This document shows positions 37,420 through 50,546 of a DNA stretch of 64,000 nt, in pieces. The stretch lies in assembly GCF_002443255.2 (NCBI RefSeq), contig NW_019211456.1, positions 434,001 to 498,000 of the forward strand, given 5' to 3'. Made by a program: the position numbers and the translations under genes. The notes below the pieces were generated by a model that ran no database searches, was not told the DNA's origin, and saw only the letters and a program-made list of their open reading frames with translations. This DNA comes from Varroa destructor (taxonomy: Eukaryota; Arthropoda; Arachnida; Mesostigmata; Varroidae). Each line of letters starts with the position of its first letter. Position 1 is the first letter of the stretch.

Positions 37420-40400
37420 TCTGTTGACCGATATTTGAACTCCCGCTGAAAACAGTACTTATGGATTCGATTCCAATGGCTGACGTAATAATAGGTACGT
37501 TAAAACAAGTAAATTATTTGGTTTAATATTTCAGCTCAAATAAATGTACTTATTGATTAATGCTGTATTGGCATTACCTGATATTATTTCAAAGTTAGTT
37601 TGTGTTCCTGTGGGAAAGAGAATTCAGCTTAAGCTACTATCGAGTGCACGATAGCAGTACCTATTTCTTTTCAAGGAGTAGAACATATTGTTATGTCCTA
37701 GACAACGAGAGAGGATAGTGCTTAATAGAGTGGTGCTTGCGTAAACCGAAGTCCAGAACATGTTTCGTTATTAAAACAAACACGACTAATTTCAGACAGA
37801 TTACTTCAAGCACAAAATATATATGTATTCTGTGCAGTATATAACTCACAAACTGCAGATTACTATAATGCTCAAGCCATTCTCTGTCGAATTTCACAAA
37901 TGCACAGAAACGTAATAATAACATTTCATTACCAATGAAAAATGACAATGAAAAGTAGGAAGTGAAGTTCGATTTGACATAAAAAGCGACTCTTGTCCAA
38001 TCTCACATTTCAAACAGTAATATTTACACCTCCTAGATTATAAACCAAACATGGTCCATTTCTTGAATGTGTCCCGTATCGGATACCCGCCTGATACATG
38101 TGTGAGAATACCAGCGGAAACAGCGCGAACAATTTACATAGTGACACGACTCAAGGAAGCTGTCGTTTAATATATAACGTTGTAACGGCTGGCAAATAAT
38201 AGGCCATAAAGCTGATGATAAACAGAGATGACTGAGGGCATTAATGCAATTAGAGCGGCTCAAGGAGCAACTACCAAAGATGATGTTCTTGCTTAGAAGC
38301 TTAATAGTTCTAATAATGGCTATGCTAAGAAATACATTTTTTGTTTTAAAGCACAATTTGTTGCTGCTTGCTCCAGGCTTTTATGTACGTAAAAACTGCA
38401 TAATATAATGGTTTGCACTATAATCGCTATACGCATTGAATAATAATTATTGCATAACATATGACGGAATCAATCTTAATCGTTGAAATAGGCTATTTCA
38501 TATTATTTCTGAAGCCAGGTGAGCATTGACAAACGTATAGTTCTTTTCCAGTTGCCATTATTTTTGGAAGAGCGGCCAAGCCAATACTTTAGTGCATAAG
38601 TCACGCAGTCGATGCCAAGTGTCTGTCCATGGTATTAGTAAGGTACTATGATCCACATAAAATTAATGGTATTAAGGGTATGTCTTATTAATTAGAATAG
38701 TTTAATAAAGATGTCGAGATCTTTGGATAGCAGACAGTTACTTCTTCTCATAACAAGTTAAGTTTGCTAGCATATCAGATTTAATTCGGTTTATTTTCAC
38801 ACAGAGACAGGATTTTATTTTCTTTATTTATAGACCAACCGGAGCCTTTGCTCAAGAAATTTAGGGCGGAGTAACAGGTTCGCGTAGTACTCATTCGTGA
38901 TTTCCTCGTCGATTTGACAGGTTAGGATTACACACGTTGATTCTCAAATCTGATGTGTTCTCCATAATCAAGTTGTCAAACCTTAAAATATCTCACAGCC
39001 ACCAATTCTCGCGACCGTTAAACACTGCTATAAAAGGTGCTATGAAATGCGCGTATTTCCGTTTCGTAATCAGCCATTCTTGAAAGCTGTCTTCTTCTGG
39101 CGGGCACTGACAACTTTTCAATATAGTTCTTCCTTTATTATCTAATAGATAGGCTTTCACCATTTGCTGGCAAGATGTACGTTGGGTTTTTCAATGGACA
39201 TGTACGAATGTGAAGTATAGATTGCATGGGCAATCACTCACAACAAAATAACTGGAAGCTCCTTTAACAAGTTTATAATTCGATCCAGAACTTTAAATAC
39301 GAGTTTTTTTTTTGTATGTTTATATAAAATTAGAAATACTTGGTGCACAGTGATTGTCAAGGACTCCAGGAGTCATTTTGATTTATTTGCTTACGACAAC
39401 TGCTTCATATTTTGTGCACTGTCTAAATGATAGTCGTTGTTGATGAGTCTAAGTAAGGTCCTATCTAGTGTGTATATAACCTCCTTCAAACTGCTTGAAT
39501 TAGTTGCGTAGGGTTATACCCGATTGTGTGGCTCTGAAAGATTTCAGTCTACTTAATTTTTTTCTGGGTGCAGCCAATTTTTTCCAATCCATATTCTTAA
39601 TAGGTCTGTGGACTTTCCGTTTAGCGGGCATTTCAAAGCGCTAGTTTAATAAATTCCGCGAATTCTGAATTTAATTTTTTTTAATAATAAGATAAATTTA
39701 TGGACTCTGAACTATTCAGCAACGAAGCACTCTATTATACAATGATTATTTACGCCTCATTTTAATTTTAAATCGAAGGTTGGGTATGATCACCACTCTG
39801 AGATTGTAAGCGTATGTAGCGATTAGAATTACAAAATAGAACTAAATTCAGCAGGGATTCATTACGTTTAGAAGCAGGCAAGGTAAACGTGTAAACATAA
39901 GGCTTCTATTTTATATATGGTGGTATAATGTTTTAATGTCTAGGATCAAGTATAGGAAGCAGCATAGGTCCTAAACATGAGTCTGAGAAAACGTAGAAGA
40001 GCTTACTGCGGAACTATGGTAAGCATTTCTATTTACATTAAATGTCTTAATTTTCAAATACTTTTTTTATCCAGTTACATATGCGGCGCTCAATGTAGAA
40101 AAAGCAAAGTTTGTTGTTGTGCTTATCTACCTTGAAGGCTTTTGTAAGATCGAAATATATACAATTGAACTTCCTTTTTTTCTAAAGCCCAGTCTACAAT
40201 TCTAGAGATTAATTACTTGGTTGTTGACCTCAATTTGGCAAAACCATGCAAATCTCCCTCTAGAGGTTTGTCACCGGAGAAAAAGTCTCTAAGATGGTCA
40301 ATAGCCGGTTCTCATAAAAAAGAAGGTAATACGTGCTATGCATCCTTGCTCAGTGGGACGATAGTTATTGACATCAGATTTGGATAATTGTTCTAACAAT

Positions 40401-40580
40401 CCAAGTTAATCAAAAACCATTAGGTTTTAATATATTGTCAAGTCAAGAAACCCAAACACTCTCCAAATAGTTTTTTACAAGTGCGTTCATCTGATACTGG
40501 TAGCACCAAAGGGAAACTCGTTTCAAGGAAGATTTAAACAAACCCGTACTTGTGGCAAAAAACGTGCTTCGAGCAGCTTT
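37420..40580. other. Intergenic, no gene recognised
   Basis: This is the upstream side of CCDC174, so its promoter and 5' UTR lie at the left end. The minus-strand frame 38033-38356 has several cysteines but no recognisable finger spacing or splice support. No other feature is seen. Confidence 0.45.
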
Positions 40581-40589
40581 TATTCCAGA

Positions 40590-41010
40590 ACAAACAGAAG
40601 TGATTTGAAACCCAGCTCAATGAAAAATCCGTGAGAGACAAATACGATTGATGCCGTTGAAAAGTGCATTTCTAATAATCGTTGTATTTCGATCAGATCA
40701 TTGGTGAAGAAAATTCATGTGAATAGGGCTACGATTTCGTGGATTGTTTGCGGAGACTTTAGATAAATGTCATAGGTCATACAAGTCAAACAGATGCTCT
40801 TTACAGTCAATAAAACCAAATATTCCATTAGTGTCATCTGCTCCATTTCTCTCAAGGGTGAAACTCAAGATAAAAAGAATAATTACGCTCAATACGAAAA
40901 TAGACCATAAAAATGACCGCTGGCTCGTTAACAATCCAAAAAATGTGCCTATTGTGAAGAAAAGCAATTTTCACGTGGCATATAGGAGTTCTAAGTGTGA
41001 TTCCAAATAA
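40590..41010 (+). pseudogene. Decayed Tc1/mariner-type transposase, N-terminal to mid part
   Basis: Two overlapping frames give transposase-like blocks. A helix-turn-helix stretch (SIRSLVKKIHVNRATISWIV, about 40690-40750) is followed, after stops and a frameshift, by KNDRWLVNNPKNVPIV, matching the NDRWLxxSPEDVP region next to the first catalytic Asp of this superfamily. The catalytic region itself is scrambled. It is an old, inactive copy. Terminal inverted repeats were not identified. Confidence 0.55.
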
Positions 41011-41904
41011 AGAAAAATGTCATATTACCATACTTCTTTTAGAAAAGCGAAGCCTTTGTCAAAAAGGTTTATCTGCGTTTTCTACGAACTGTTGTGCTAC
41101 CGTAGATAGCTAAAATGCTTAGAGCAAGGTCGCACGTCTTTAAGAGGAATAAAGTACCGATTTGTTCAGAACTGGCTGGACGTGCTTTGGAACTAATATG
41201 GCCGCATACCAGATTTTAAGCCGTTGCAATACGATGCATGGTGTGTTATAGAGCGAGGGTCCAACAAGTCTCGACACGACAGCATCTATGTGTGCACTCA
41301 TTCTATTAACAAGGCGTCCGCACATTTGCAAATGAAGTACTAAATTGAGGTCGCATCGCGGTGCATAAAGGTTACATTGGATGAACATGACGGTCAGGAA
41401 CGACACTTTTAACACATGCAAGAAAATCATTAACATATCTATTTTCGCCTTGATACAGTTTGTAAAACCAAGCATAAGAATTTGGATTTGAATTGACTCT
41501 TCTGTATATATGAGTCGTTTATTTTTTTTTAAGAATTTTTGAGCATTTCTAATTTTTAATACAGTTAGGCCATTAATATCTGCTTACAAACTATAACATT
41601 GCTCTTCATATTTTTTCTATCTATGTTGCAATTGCTCACTATCGGTACTCCGCAATAGGCGCTCTTATCTATAGCACGGTCAACATTATAAGCTGTTGAA
41701 ACATTATTGTTTTTTCTAGCTAGATAGCCTTAAAGTTACATATTTCAAGTGATATGGCTAGACGTTGATGTCATTTGAAAGCTGAGATCTGACAGTGGTA
41801 AAATTCTTGCAATGTCTGTATTCAGACTCAGATAGAACGCCTTGAAGATAAGTGAATTTTTTTACCAAAAATTGTGCTATTTATTTTCAGGATGCGTTGT
41901 TAGA

Positions 41905-42640
41905 AGAAATAGTCTAATGATGGCGCTGTCGTTTTCGATCTGCAAATTTCGACGTGAAAGATACTCTTCGTAGTGGTCGACCAATTACGGACAAAGCTGA
42001 TGAAATTTTTGCGAGAATTAAGCAAGATTGACACACAAATAGCTATGCTATCGCCAAGTAACTAAATATTTACCATTAAACAGTTTTAAACCGTTTGAAC
42101 GAAGCTGGCTACGAAAAAAGCTCGATGTTTAGGTCAAATAGACGAAAAAATAGTTGATCGTGTTCTCGTTTGCGAAACCCCATAGAAACGCAACGAAATC
42201 GAGACATCTAGAAAACAACTGATCACCGGTGGTGAAAAGTGAATTATATACGAAGAAGATGTGCAAATAAAAAAAATTTTCCACATTTTGTGGCAGGTTC
42301 CAGACTGATACAGAAGGAGTTGATGCTACATTTTTAGTGAAATTGGAAAGGAAATGTGTCCGTCAGCTGCTGCTGCCTGGAACAATAATTGATTCGAATT
42401 TTTAACATCAACAGTTAACGTGATTACATCAAACCATTGAAAGAGAATCGACCGAAACCAATGAGCAAAAAGCCTCCGCTATGATAATGTTAGGTTATAT
42501 ACATCTTTACCTATTCAGCAAAAACTAAGAGAATTTGGATAGGAAATTTTAAAGCATCCGCCGTATAGCTTTGACCTATCTACTTTGATCTCACCATAAC
42601 TTCGTTGATGGTTTTAATTTAGTCTCTATGTACGAATGCA
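41905..42640 (+). pseudogene. Decayed mariner transposase (Mos1/mauritiana-like)
   Basis: One frame reads WRCRFRSANFDVKDTLRSGRP, the typical mariner N-terminal block, and then NRLNEAGYEKKLDV. After stops, blocks follow that match the region around TGDEKW (here TGGEKW), LLLPGTIIDSNF matching LLPxGxTINSxxY, and LREFGWEIL-type followed by HPPYSFDLS matching HPPYSPDLAPSDY. The first catalytic Asp of TGDEKW is mutated to Gly, and several stops and frameshifts are present, so it cannot be active. It lies just downstream of NMRK in opposite orientation. Confidence 0.8.
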
Positions 42641-42962
42641 AAAACTACTTGTCACAACTTCTCGCCTTAAAAATCATAGCAGTCCTGCAGTGATGAAGTT
42701 ATATTGTTATTATAATATGGCAAAAGGTTGCCATCCAGTAAAATTTAAGAAGATTGTTTTAAGCTAAATGAAGTATCTGGTTAATTTTGGCTTTAAAACG
42801 GCCTACACTATTTCGACAAACCAATGTTATGGGTGACTGGTAAAACGCTTATTCACCGTTATTAACTTGCAAACTATCACCGAACTAAAAACGGTCCAGT
42901 TGACCGGTACTGGTAGGCGTAAGGAAAGGCGCTTTTTGCGTGATTTGCATCTGCTAATTTTA

Positions 42963-44254
42963 TTAGCTAAAACTGGCATCGCCAACGGTTAAGGTTTTAA
43001 AAAAGTTTTGCGCGGCTATTAAGTTTTTAATATCGTTAAAAATTTTTTGAAAAATCATTTCCTGTGGGTTGGCTCCGTCTAGGTAAGCAACATCTTTTAC
43101 GTTTTCTTGAACATAAGATAAGTAATTTAAGTATTCCGGATAAATGCATGCATCGAAATATCCAGGTGGATCCGAAGGCTGATATGTACGTCCTAAAAAG
43201 GTATTGCATTCAACAACAAAAGCAGAAATGATGTTGTTAATGATTTGATATTGTATAGAAAGTTATTATTTACTTGATATTAAAATATCATCATTCAGCT
43301 GTCTGAATGTGTTTGAAAGAATTCGGATCTTGCCCATCTGAGGCCGATTCGCTTCAAGATAATCTTACAATCATTATACTATTGCGACACTTTCAGATAT
43401 TTGCATATTTTCGCTTCAACTTACTGTTTCGTCGTTCTCTGCACTGTTCCTTAGAAAGAGTTAGGAAGTATTTTTTGTCGCACCACACGACGAGCTCAGG
43501 ATCGGAGAAGAGCAGATGACCCTCGAGTAGGAGAATACGATAAGGTAGACCGCTTGCAGATGCGGTAAGCAATCGAACCTATTAGCGCGTATTAACAGAC
43601 AATGATATTGCTACCGCGTGTTCACTACAGAAATCATATTCCACGAGTGTATAAAGTTAAAATACGTTTATTCAATTTTGCGAGCAAGCGGCCTGTATAT
43701 ATATATATATATATAGCTAATATAAAATTACAATAGAAATTACACTGATAGCTATCTCAGAGCATTGACCTCTTTTTTGAACAAGTTAAAATTTATTGCG
43801 GACGGCAGTTCCCAGTTCTGATGCCGAAAAGTATCGGTTTCAAGCCATTGGTGTCTTGGGTCATCTTCACTAATGAAAAACGTGTCCTGGCGTAAAAAGC
43901 GCGCTTCCGGTAATTCCTATAATTAAATAATTATTGCTAAATAAAGAGGAAATTAATCTCATCAGACTTATTAAACGTATAATATATACAAAAATGAACA
44001 AACAAATTATTTTTTTAATTGTTTATCGAGTTGTTACGCTTGTATGCATACATTTGACAGAGCTTAAAATTGTATTATAAATCAGCGCTTTTTCAATTTT
44101 CTTTCAACTAAATTTACATTATTATTTCTATTTGTAATCGCATATTTCAGTTAACCGTTGGACTCACGTGCCGAAGTCGTTCTACCAGGGTTGTCTTCCC
44201 AGCATTGGTTGTTCCACTCACACCAATTACTAGAAAACTGTCACCTACGACCAT
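42963..44254 (-). CDS. NMRK1: Nicotinamide riboside kinase (4 exons)
   Basis: The enzyme phosphorylates nicotinamide riboside to NMN with ATP, a cytosolic step in NAD+ salvage. Minus-strand exons: 44168-44254, 43770-43916, 43425-43578 and 42963-43192; phases 0, 0, 1 match, giving 205 residues (human NRK1 199). Seen: P-loop GVSGTTNAGKTT (residues 11-22); RQDTFF (residues 38-43), whose Asp aligns with the catalytic base Asp36 of human NRK1 although the second Asp (Asp37) is Thr here; DDPRHQWLE; LLLEGHLLF, whose Glu aligns with the human catalytic Glu; the lid region KEQCRERRNR; and TYQPSDPPGYFD, which is nearly identical to the family motif. The donor of exon 2 (GTCAAT) is weaker than the others. 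An AATAAA overlaps the stop codon. The NMRK1 symbol is used for the family; NMRK1 and NMRK2 cannot be separated outside vertebrates. Confidence 0.93.
43696..43716. repeat. (TA)n microsatellite in an NMRK intron
   Basis: About ten TA units lie within the second NMRK intron. Confidence 0.85.
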
Positions 44255-46188
44255 CCTGCGTACACTCAATAGATTCGCTTGAAAAATAAACTATTTTCAA
44301 TCACTTGTTAGATACACGTTTCATTCCAGATTCGATGATAAATTCCTTATTTTGAAAAACCTACGATTTATTTTTAATGTTAACAATTTTTCCTAAGGCT
44401 AAAGGATCGATTCGGCTTTTTGTGTTCAGTGGGCCTGATCGCCATTATTCAAGCGTATATGTTTGACGTACTTGTAGAAAAGCATAAAGTATCACTTGAA
44501 ATTACATGAAAAATAAAAATATCGAGGTTCGAAATGGTTAAAGATACGCGGACGATTTTGATATTTTGGGATTCTCGAAACGTATTTCAATTGTGAATGC
44601 ACCAACAGAACACGACATCGCACCTTAATCGTAACGGTGATTTAACTTTTTTGTGTGATTTATTACCCTAAGCTGCAAGATGCACCGGTTATACAATTCC
44701 CTACTTAACACTGGTGGTAAACACTTAACTTCGAGGCATTACATAGCTACAAGGTCAACCCCAAGGCATTGCATAATCTTCGAACAGATGACTAGTATAT
44801 AGTGACACCAGGGTGCACTGAGAGCGATTTTCGAATTATCAAATGGCGGGAAAACGTGGACATGCTGAGCACGCTGCCTCTCTTTTAGAGAAGGCCAAAT
44901 TTCTGTATGAACAGATTAAATTAAAATTGGGGAAATGTTAATAAAATAATATTTCGTATACTAATATTTCGTTTTCTTCAAAATTGGCGACGGTTATTTA
45001 ACGCTGTTATAACTCAACTTGGAAAAATGCTATTTTCAGTTATTTGAGTCTTTGCGAGTAATTAGTTTCGCTACCTCTCTGTGTCATCACACAGTGGTCC
45101 AAATTGCAGAATAAATGTGCGTGATACTAATGATTTCACCAGAGTTCAGCAATATTAATCGGGCAGAAACCGAACTTATCGAAACTTAATTAAAATCTGT
45201 ATTATAATTAAAAACGTTTGAAAAATCTAGGAGTCAAACCTTATGCAATTTAAACACATAAAAATAACGTTGCTTCCTATTCTAATAAGGGCATTTTCTT
45301 CTCTAGCGAGCATTAGAGCGAGCATATCTGTGACTTTGTACGGAGTGGGGATCAAATAGTACAATAATTTGTAAATATGTGCTTGACTGGAACAGTTTTT
45401 TTTCAATGTTTACTCTTATAGTGCCTGATGGAATTAAATACAGACGGTTGTAACAAGCCAAGTCTTCTGAGAGACAGTGTTCAGCTTCATTAATACGCGT
45501 TAGTGGAGCAGATTGCCAAGGAAGGCGAAACAGGCAGGTACCCGCCCAAAAGGTGCGGCGTACTTACCGATATTTTACATCAAAATCGCATGAAGATTTT
45601 TTGAAATATTAATTATGCCGAGTAATTCTGAAATCACTTAAAAACGATTTGAAGTTATAGTTCCTACCGTCAAATGTTTTTTTATATGTTCTTCTTTGGT
45701 ATCATAGATGTCTTCCGTGTCTTAGCGCTGTTCCATTCTATGCGCGCTTTCTGTTAAAATATAGAATACAATACAGTTCACGTACGTGCTTTCACTTTGG
45801 ATCTGAAACCGGCTTCTAGATAGTATCTTGCAAAGGCATAGCGGCGTTCAGAGATTGAGTCTACGTATAAATAGATTATTTCTAGTTCAGTGATTTTATT
45901 GAAGCGGCGGAAGTCACGGAAGCGCTTCGTATATTAGGCAAAGCTAATTTATAGTAACTTTAAAAGGGAAATTCTAAGAGAACACAGAAAGGTGAACGTC
46001 TCTCAAGTAACATTTGATTTTTCTACTGAAAAGTGTAAATAAAATGACATAATTTAGAAAAAGACGGAACAGGGTAAACAAGGTACAGAATCGTAATAGA
46101 GTGCTCATTACGATAACAAAGATGTTTTAGAATCCAAATATCAGCTTAACGCTCAATAACATCGTACACTCTGCCAAAGTAGCAGGTT
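44255..46188. other. Intergenic, no gene recognised
   Basis: Upstream side of NMRK; the promoter should lie near the left end. No coding exon or repeat structure is recognised in the rest. Confidence 0.45.
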
Positions 46189-46702
46189 TCACAATTGAAT
46201 TTCTGGTTCACTACATAATGCCTTAAGGTTAAAACATAGGTATTTTCCGTTTCTCATCAAACAAAAAATGCAACGTAAAAATTCTAGCAAAACAAACTTA
46301 TTATAATATGTGCTTGCCGTCACTCTTGACGACCTTCTCCAGTCTCTCAACCATGTGTCAACCAAATGTGTAGTATTCATGCCTCTGAAGTTAATAGGTC
46401 CAGCCAGACTTTACGGCCCACTTTACTGTTGAATGTGCTATTATTAATATCAATGACAGTGACTGAAAGAGTGACAAGTTGTCGATGCAAAGTCTGGAGA
46501 ATATGGCTAGTGCAAGAGGGCTACCCACTGTTATGCTCTTGGGATCACTTCCGTAGGTTTTATGATGGAGAAGAACGGGTTTGTTTGTTCTATTGGATCT
46601 GCTGCACCTCGCTGGGCTATATACAAACCTGCATGTCATGTCGATTCTCCAGAGCATCGAAATTTCAAAAACGGGAGCAGTTACAAGACATCGACTGCAC
46701 AA
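46189..46702 (-). mobile_element. Decayed non-LTR reverse transcriptase fragment
   Basis: On the minus strand, two adjoining open pieces read VGSPLALAIFSRLCIDNLS, like the QGSPLSPxLFxLxIDDL motif of R1/Jockey-type reverse transcriptases, then LILIIAHS, like the ADDTAIIAHS segment with the catalytic YADD lost, then LVDTWLRDWR, like the WLxxWRLKVN region. Order and spacing fit an RT domain. A frameshift or stop separates the pieces and the active site is missing. The rest of the element is not identified. Confidence 0.45.
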
Positions 46703-49700
46703 ATTCGTGAAGATTGGGTTTATGTAGTTACTTGATATTCCCGCAAATTTCCGTAGATCTCATTGGTCAGAACGCACCTAGGGGGTTAGTTGAGTCATCG
46801 CCGAGTGTATTATCGTAGCACTCGAGCTACTGAATACATTTTCGCTAGCCCTCCCTCGAATAGCATTTTCTCGAATATTTGAAAACGATCTAATGAACTA
46901 CGCCAAAAGTCAGAATTATCTGTGTTTGCCCATGCGTGCTAAACGTCACAGATCTACCCGTTACATATATGCCCGAGCATTTAATTTGACAAATGCGCTT
47001 ACTTACATAAAGATTAAAAAGTTTTAATAGGTAAAAAAAAGTTTAAGTAGATATAGAAAAATTGAAAATTTTGAATTTTATCTATTGAAAAAATAGTAAA
47101 TCCTTTCCTAGCAGTAAATAGGAAACCTCGACTCCCAACTGTAGTGAGTTGCTTCTTCGGTGTATACCGTACTTGCGTTTAAGTTAATCTCATAGTTTTG
47201 TTAGATGAACATTACAGAGTACGACAAAAACAATGGTGGCCCGATTTGAGTATGCTTTCCTAGTATGCCTCAAAACGGAATTCATCGTCTTCGTGTTCAG
47301 TTTACTTAACTATAAAAGAATGGCAATGGAAAGGTGGTTTCCTCGGTAGATGTCTGAATCTTATGCAGCCTTAACTTTCTAAAACATGCATCAGTTGACA
47401 GGAGTGTTCGGCGAGTGCAAAACTCACAATATCATTGTATCGACTTGATTTATAAGTTCTATTAAACCGTTTAATACGATGGGGCATGTCATAAGTACTA
47501 CAAGCACATAACTTCCGTAAAGTAGAAACAATCGAATGATTGGACATACAGAATACGGTACGGACAAACTGCATGCTATCACTTCATCTAGACTGTACTT
47601 CATGAGCTAGCTCTTCAAAGTAGTCAAGTAACAGGAAAAACTCATGGATGGAAAACACGATTTCGTAAGGACTTCTCTTCAAGAAGCTACATCATGAGAG
47701 TGTATTTTTTAATGTCAAAAGGGTAGCGTAAGCATATAATTCGTCGGTTTAAAGCATCGCTTGTTTTTTCCCTCACCTATTTATTATAAACCGATGCAGT
47801 GCTTAATGTGTAGCGTTGTTCTCGGATTTATCTGCCACCAATAGGGTTTGACCTAAACAACTTAATTTATTACCTTTCAATATGTATAAGAGCATTTTGG
47901 ATTCGGTCATTGATGCAATAGCCAGTGAAAGTCACTCCTGCAAAACGGTTTACAGCAGTGAGCAAGTAGCTCAAGACCAACCAAATCTAGTCGCGATTAA
48001 GTAAAATTTGCAGTTTTTACGATATAAGCACAGATTGGAAATTAATTTCTTGACAATAAGGCATTTTTAGGGCTGCATAAAATCGCAAGCAGATCACTTC
48101 ATAATCGAAGTGTCTATCCTTAATTAGAAGCAAACGTCGAAGGAGCGTATCCGCGCCAACATCGGGTCGCTGGTGCAAGATACCTGCATATAGTAATTCT
48201 ATCATTGCGATAGTAATTGCAGTGTGCATGCCCAGTGTGGGCATCGCAGTTATTATATGCAAATTATAAAATTTGTACAATTTCGTTACTTTAGTGCATT
48301 GACGCATTGAAGAGCATCTGACTACTAAACGTACATAACACTAACAGCCCATCTCAAGTTAGGGCAGCTCAGGTTATTGTGATGCTATGGATAGAGTAAA
48401 ACGTGTGTGTCCGTCTCAATTGTGAGAAAAAGGTTCGTGTCAGAAACTGAAAAAAAATTTATCCAATAGATATGAATGAGCTTAATCTCTACAAATATTT
48501 TAGATTTTTCGACGAACGATTAGAATGAAACAAAGCTCGAGGTTCAGGGTAGTTTTGAATAAATTTTACAAAGGCGTAAATCTACCAGTATGGTCCGGTA
48601 AGAAGCACATAACCCTGCTGACTGGATAGCATAGGGTCGCCAGGCCTAGGCCAAAAGGTCACATGCAGCACATATGAGCTTATGAATAAAGATGAAATAG
48701 GCAATAAAACAGAGTTTCTTTAATTTAAAACATAGTTCATTTACGGGCATTGATAATGCGCGCAGGTAAAATTGAAGCGCGTAGAGAAGTTCTGAAGAAC
48801 AGGTCGGGAAGGTCGAAGCTTTATTGAGGCCGTGTGAGCTTGGACACAGCAAATAGTAGTATAAATCCATAAAGCTGTATGGTGACGAAGTAACAATCTG
48901 GATTGAGCGGTTCTCTTCTCTGTAGCATTTTTTACGGCATATTGTCGATTTGGTAAAGAGGGTTAACCGACGCAAAGCTGCACGCTATAAAAACTTCACG
49001 AAAAAAAGGCGCCTGTTCTTAGTTTGAGCGGTTGAACTTATTCGCATGATCCATAAAATAATCACGAGATCATTGAATCCCTGTGACATCATAAACCTTA
49101 ATCAAAACATATTTTCATAAAAAGCTCGACAATGTTGTATATGTTACCTTATTTTGCTCCGTAGACAAGCTGAACATAATGGTATTAGATTTGCAAAGAT
49201 ACCGAAAACGAATTCCTCCGGAAATACCATACATTATCTAGAGAAATGCAAGGTTTTTTCATCCTTACAGAAACGGTCTATGATCTGGCGGTAAACTATA
49301 ATCTGCTTTTAAATCAATCCGATTACAAAAAAATTGTGAGTAGCCTGTGTACGTATTGCGAGTACATCCTCGAATGTACTAATCATCCAACGTTACTTCG
49401 GTAGGCAATGGGTATGTGCAGATATGCCGGAGCATAAACGAAACGCCTTCCATTGAAGATGAAGAACAATAGACTGAATTTATAATGATAATATTATTCC
49501 ACTTGTTCAAGGTCAACTGGAAGATCTAGCGAACACAAACTGAGCGTCATAAAGGACTACTCCCACTACATCTGATTATCGAATCTGTACTTATCATTTA
49601 GGCGTATCTTTGAGATTATAGAGTTCACGTATCAAGGCCCTGTACAAAGCTCCTAGCAACGAGCTAAGGTGCTGACATCGTGCTAGACAGGCTTTGCTGC

Positions 49701-50460
49701 GTTCCGGATTAAATCAGGAAGCACTCCGCTAGTGGATAGTTGTCGGTACATGTCGGCACAACAGTTCGAATACGGGGGAAGGTGTCAGGTCGTACTATTG
49801 TGGTCACTAGAAGGTTATTTGGCTAACAGACTTACCAACTATCGCCAAATGTGAGCAGGCTTTTGACTAATACCAAAATATTTTTGAGTGACGTTTAGAC
49901 CTTTACTAATATCTAATTACTGATATAGCCATGTTTCTACGAAGTGGCCAATAATATGCAAGATATCTTTTATAAGAACAATAATAATGGACATAAATGG
50001 AAATCTTTCAAATTTCCTGGGCACTAAGTAAGTTCTGCAAGGCTGAACACTCTAATTCGGCAGTTTTCTTTTATTCGAAGATCACTGACTTCCTTTCCCA
50101 GTAATAACAGACTTATCGCACAATTGCAGATGGTTGGTTTTCGAAATATTATGTTCCGATAATTAGGGAAAATAGGGTTGAAGCCTACAATAATTTTTCT
50201 GATGATTTCAAAAGTGGCGCATTTTTCCCAAATACGTTCAATTTAGAAGATCTGTTTATTTGTGGAGGGCTGTCTACTGGTACTGAATTGATATAGGTTT
50301 TTCTAAGATAAACTTAACTTTGGTTAGAATTTTACTTAGAAGGGACGTAATGCTATATTTATATAGAGTTCTAGAAGCACTGGGTGACTGCTTCCATGTC
50401 TGGCTCAGCATCTACGGTTCTCAACGGTGAGGTGGACTAGAAAAGTAACAAGTGTTCTTA
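46703..50460. other. Intergenic, no gene recognised
   Basis: No supported gene. Minus-strand frames at 48017-48307 and 48646-48975 are open for about 100 codons but have no recognised motif, no convincing splice sites and a composition close to that of the surrounding DNA. Confidence 0.45.
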
Positions 50461-50546
50461 TATTAGCAATTGCCTCGCATAGGTTAACAGCACCGAATTA
50501 ATCTATAAAGTCGGTGCTGTTAACCTATGCGAGGCAATTGCTAATA
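50461..50546. repeat. Perfect 36-bp inverted repeat with a 14-nt loop
   Basis: The left arm (50461-50496, beginning TATTAGCAATTGCC) and the right arm (50511-50546) are exact reverse complements over 36 bases, separated by 14 AT-rich bases. If transcribed it would form a very stable hairpin. The arms are less AT-rich than their flanks. There is no coding potential. It could be a fold-back mobile element, a hairpin-RNA source, or an assembly artefact at a read end. Confidence 0.97.

Noticed and set aside
38033..38356. Cys-rich minus-strand frame
   Set aside because: Cysteine spacing fits no finger or secreted family that I know, and no splice sites frame it.
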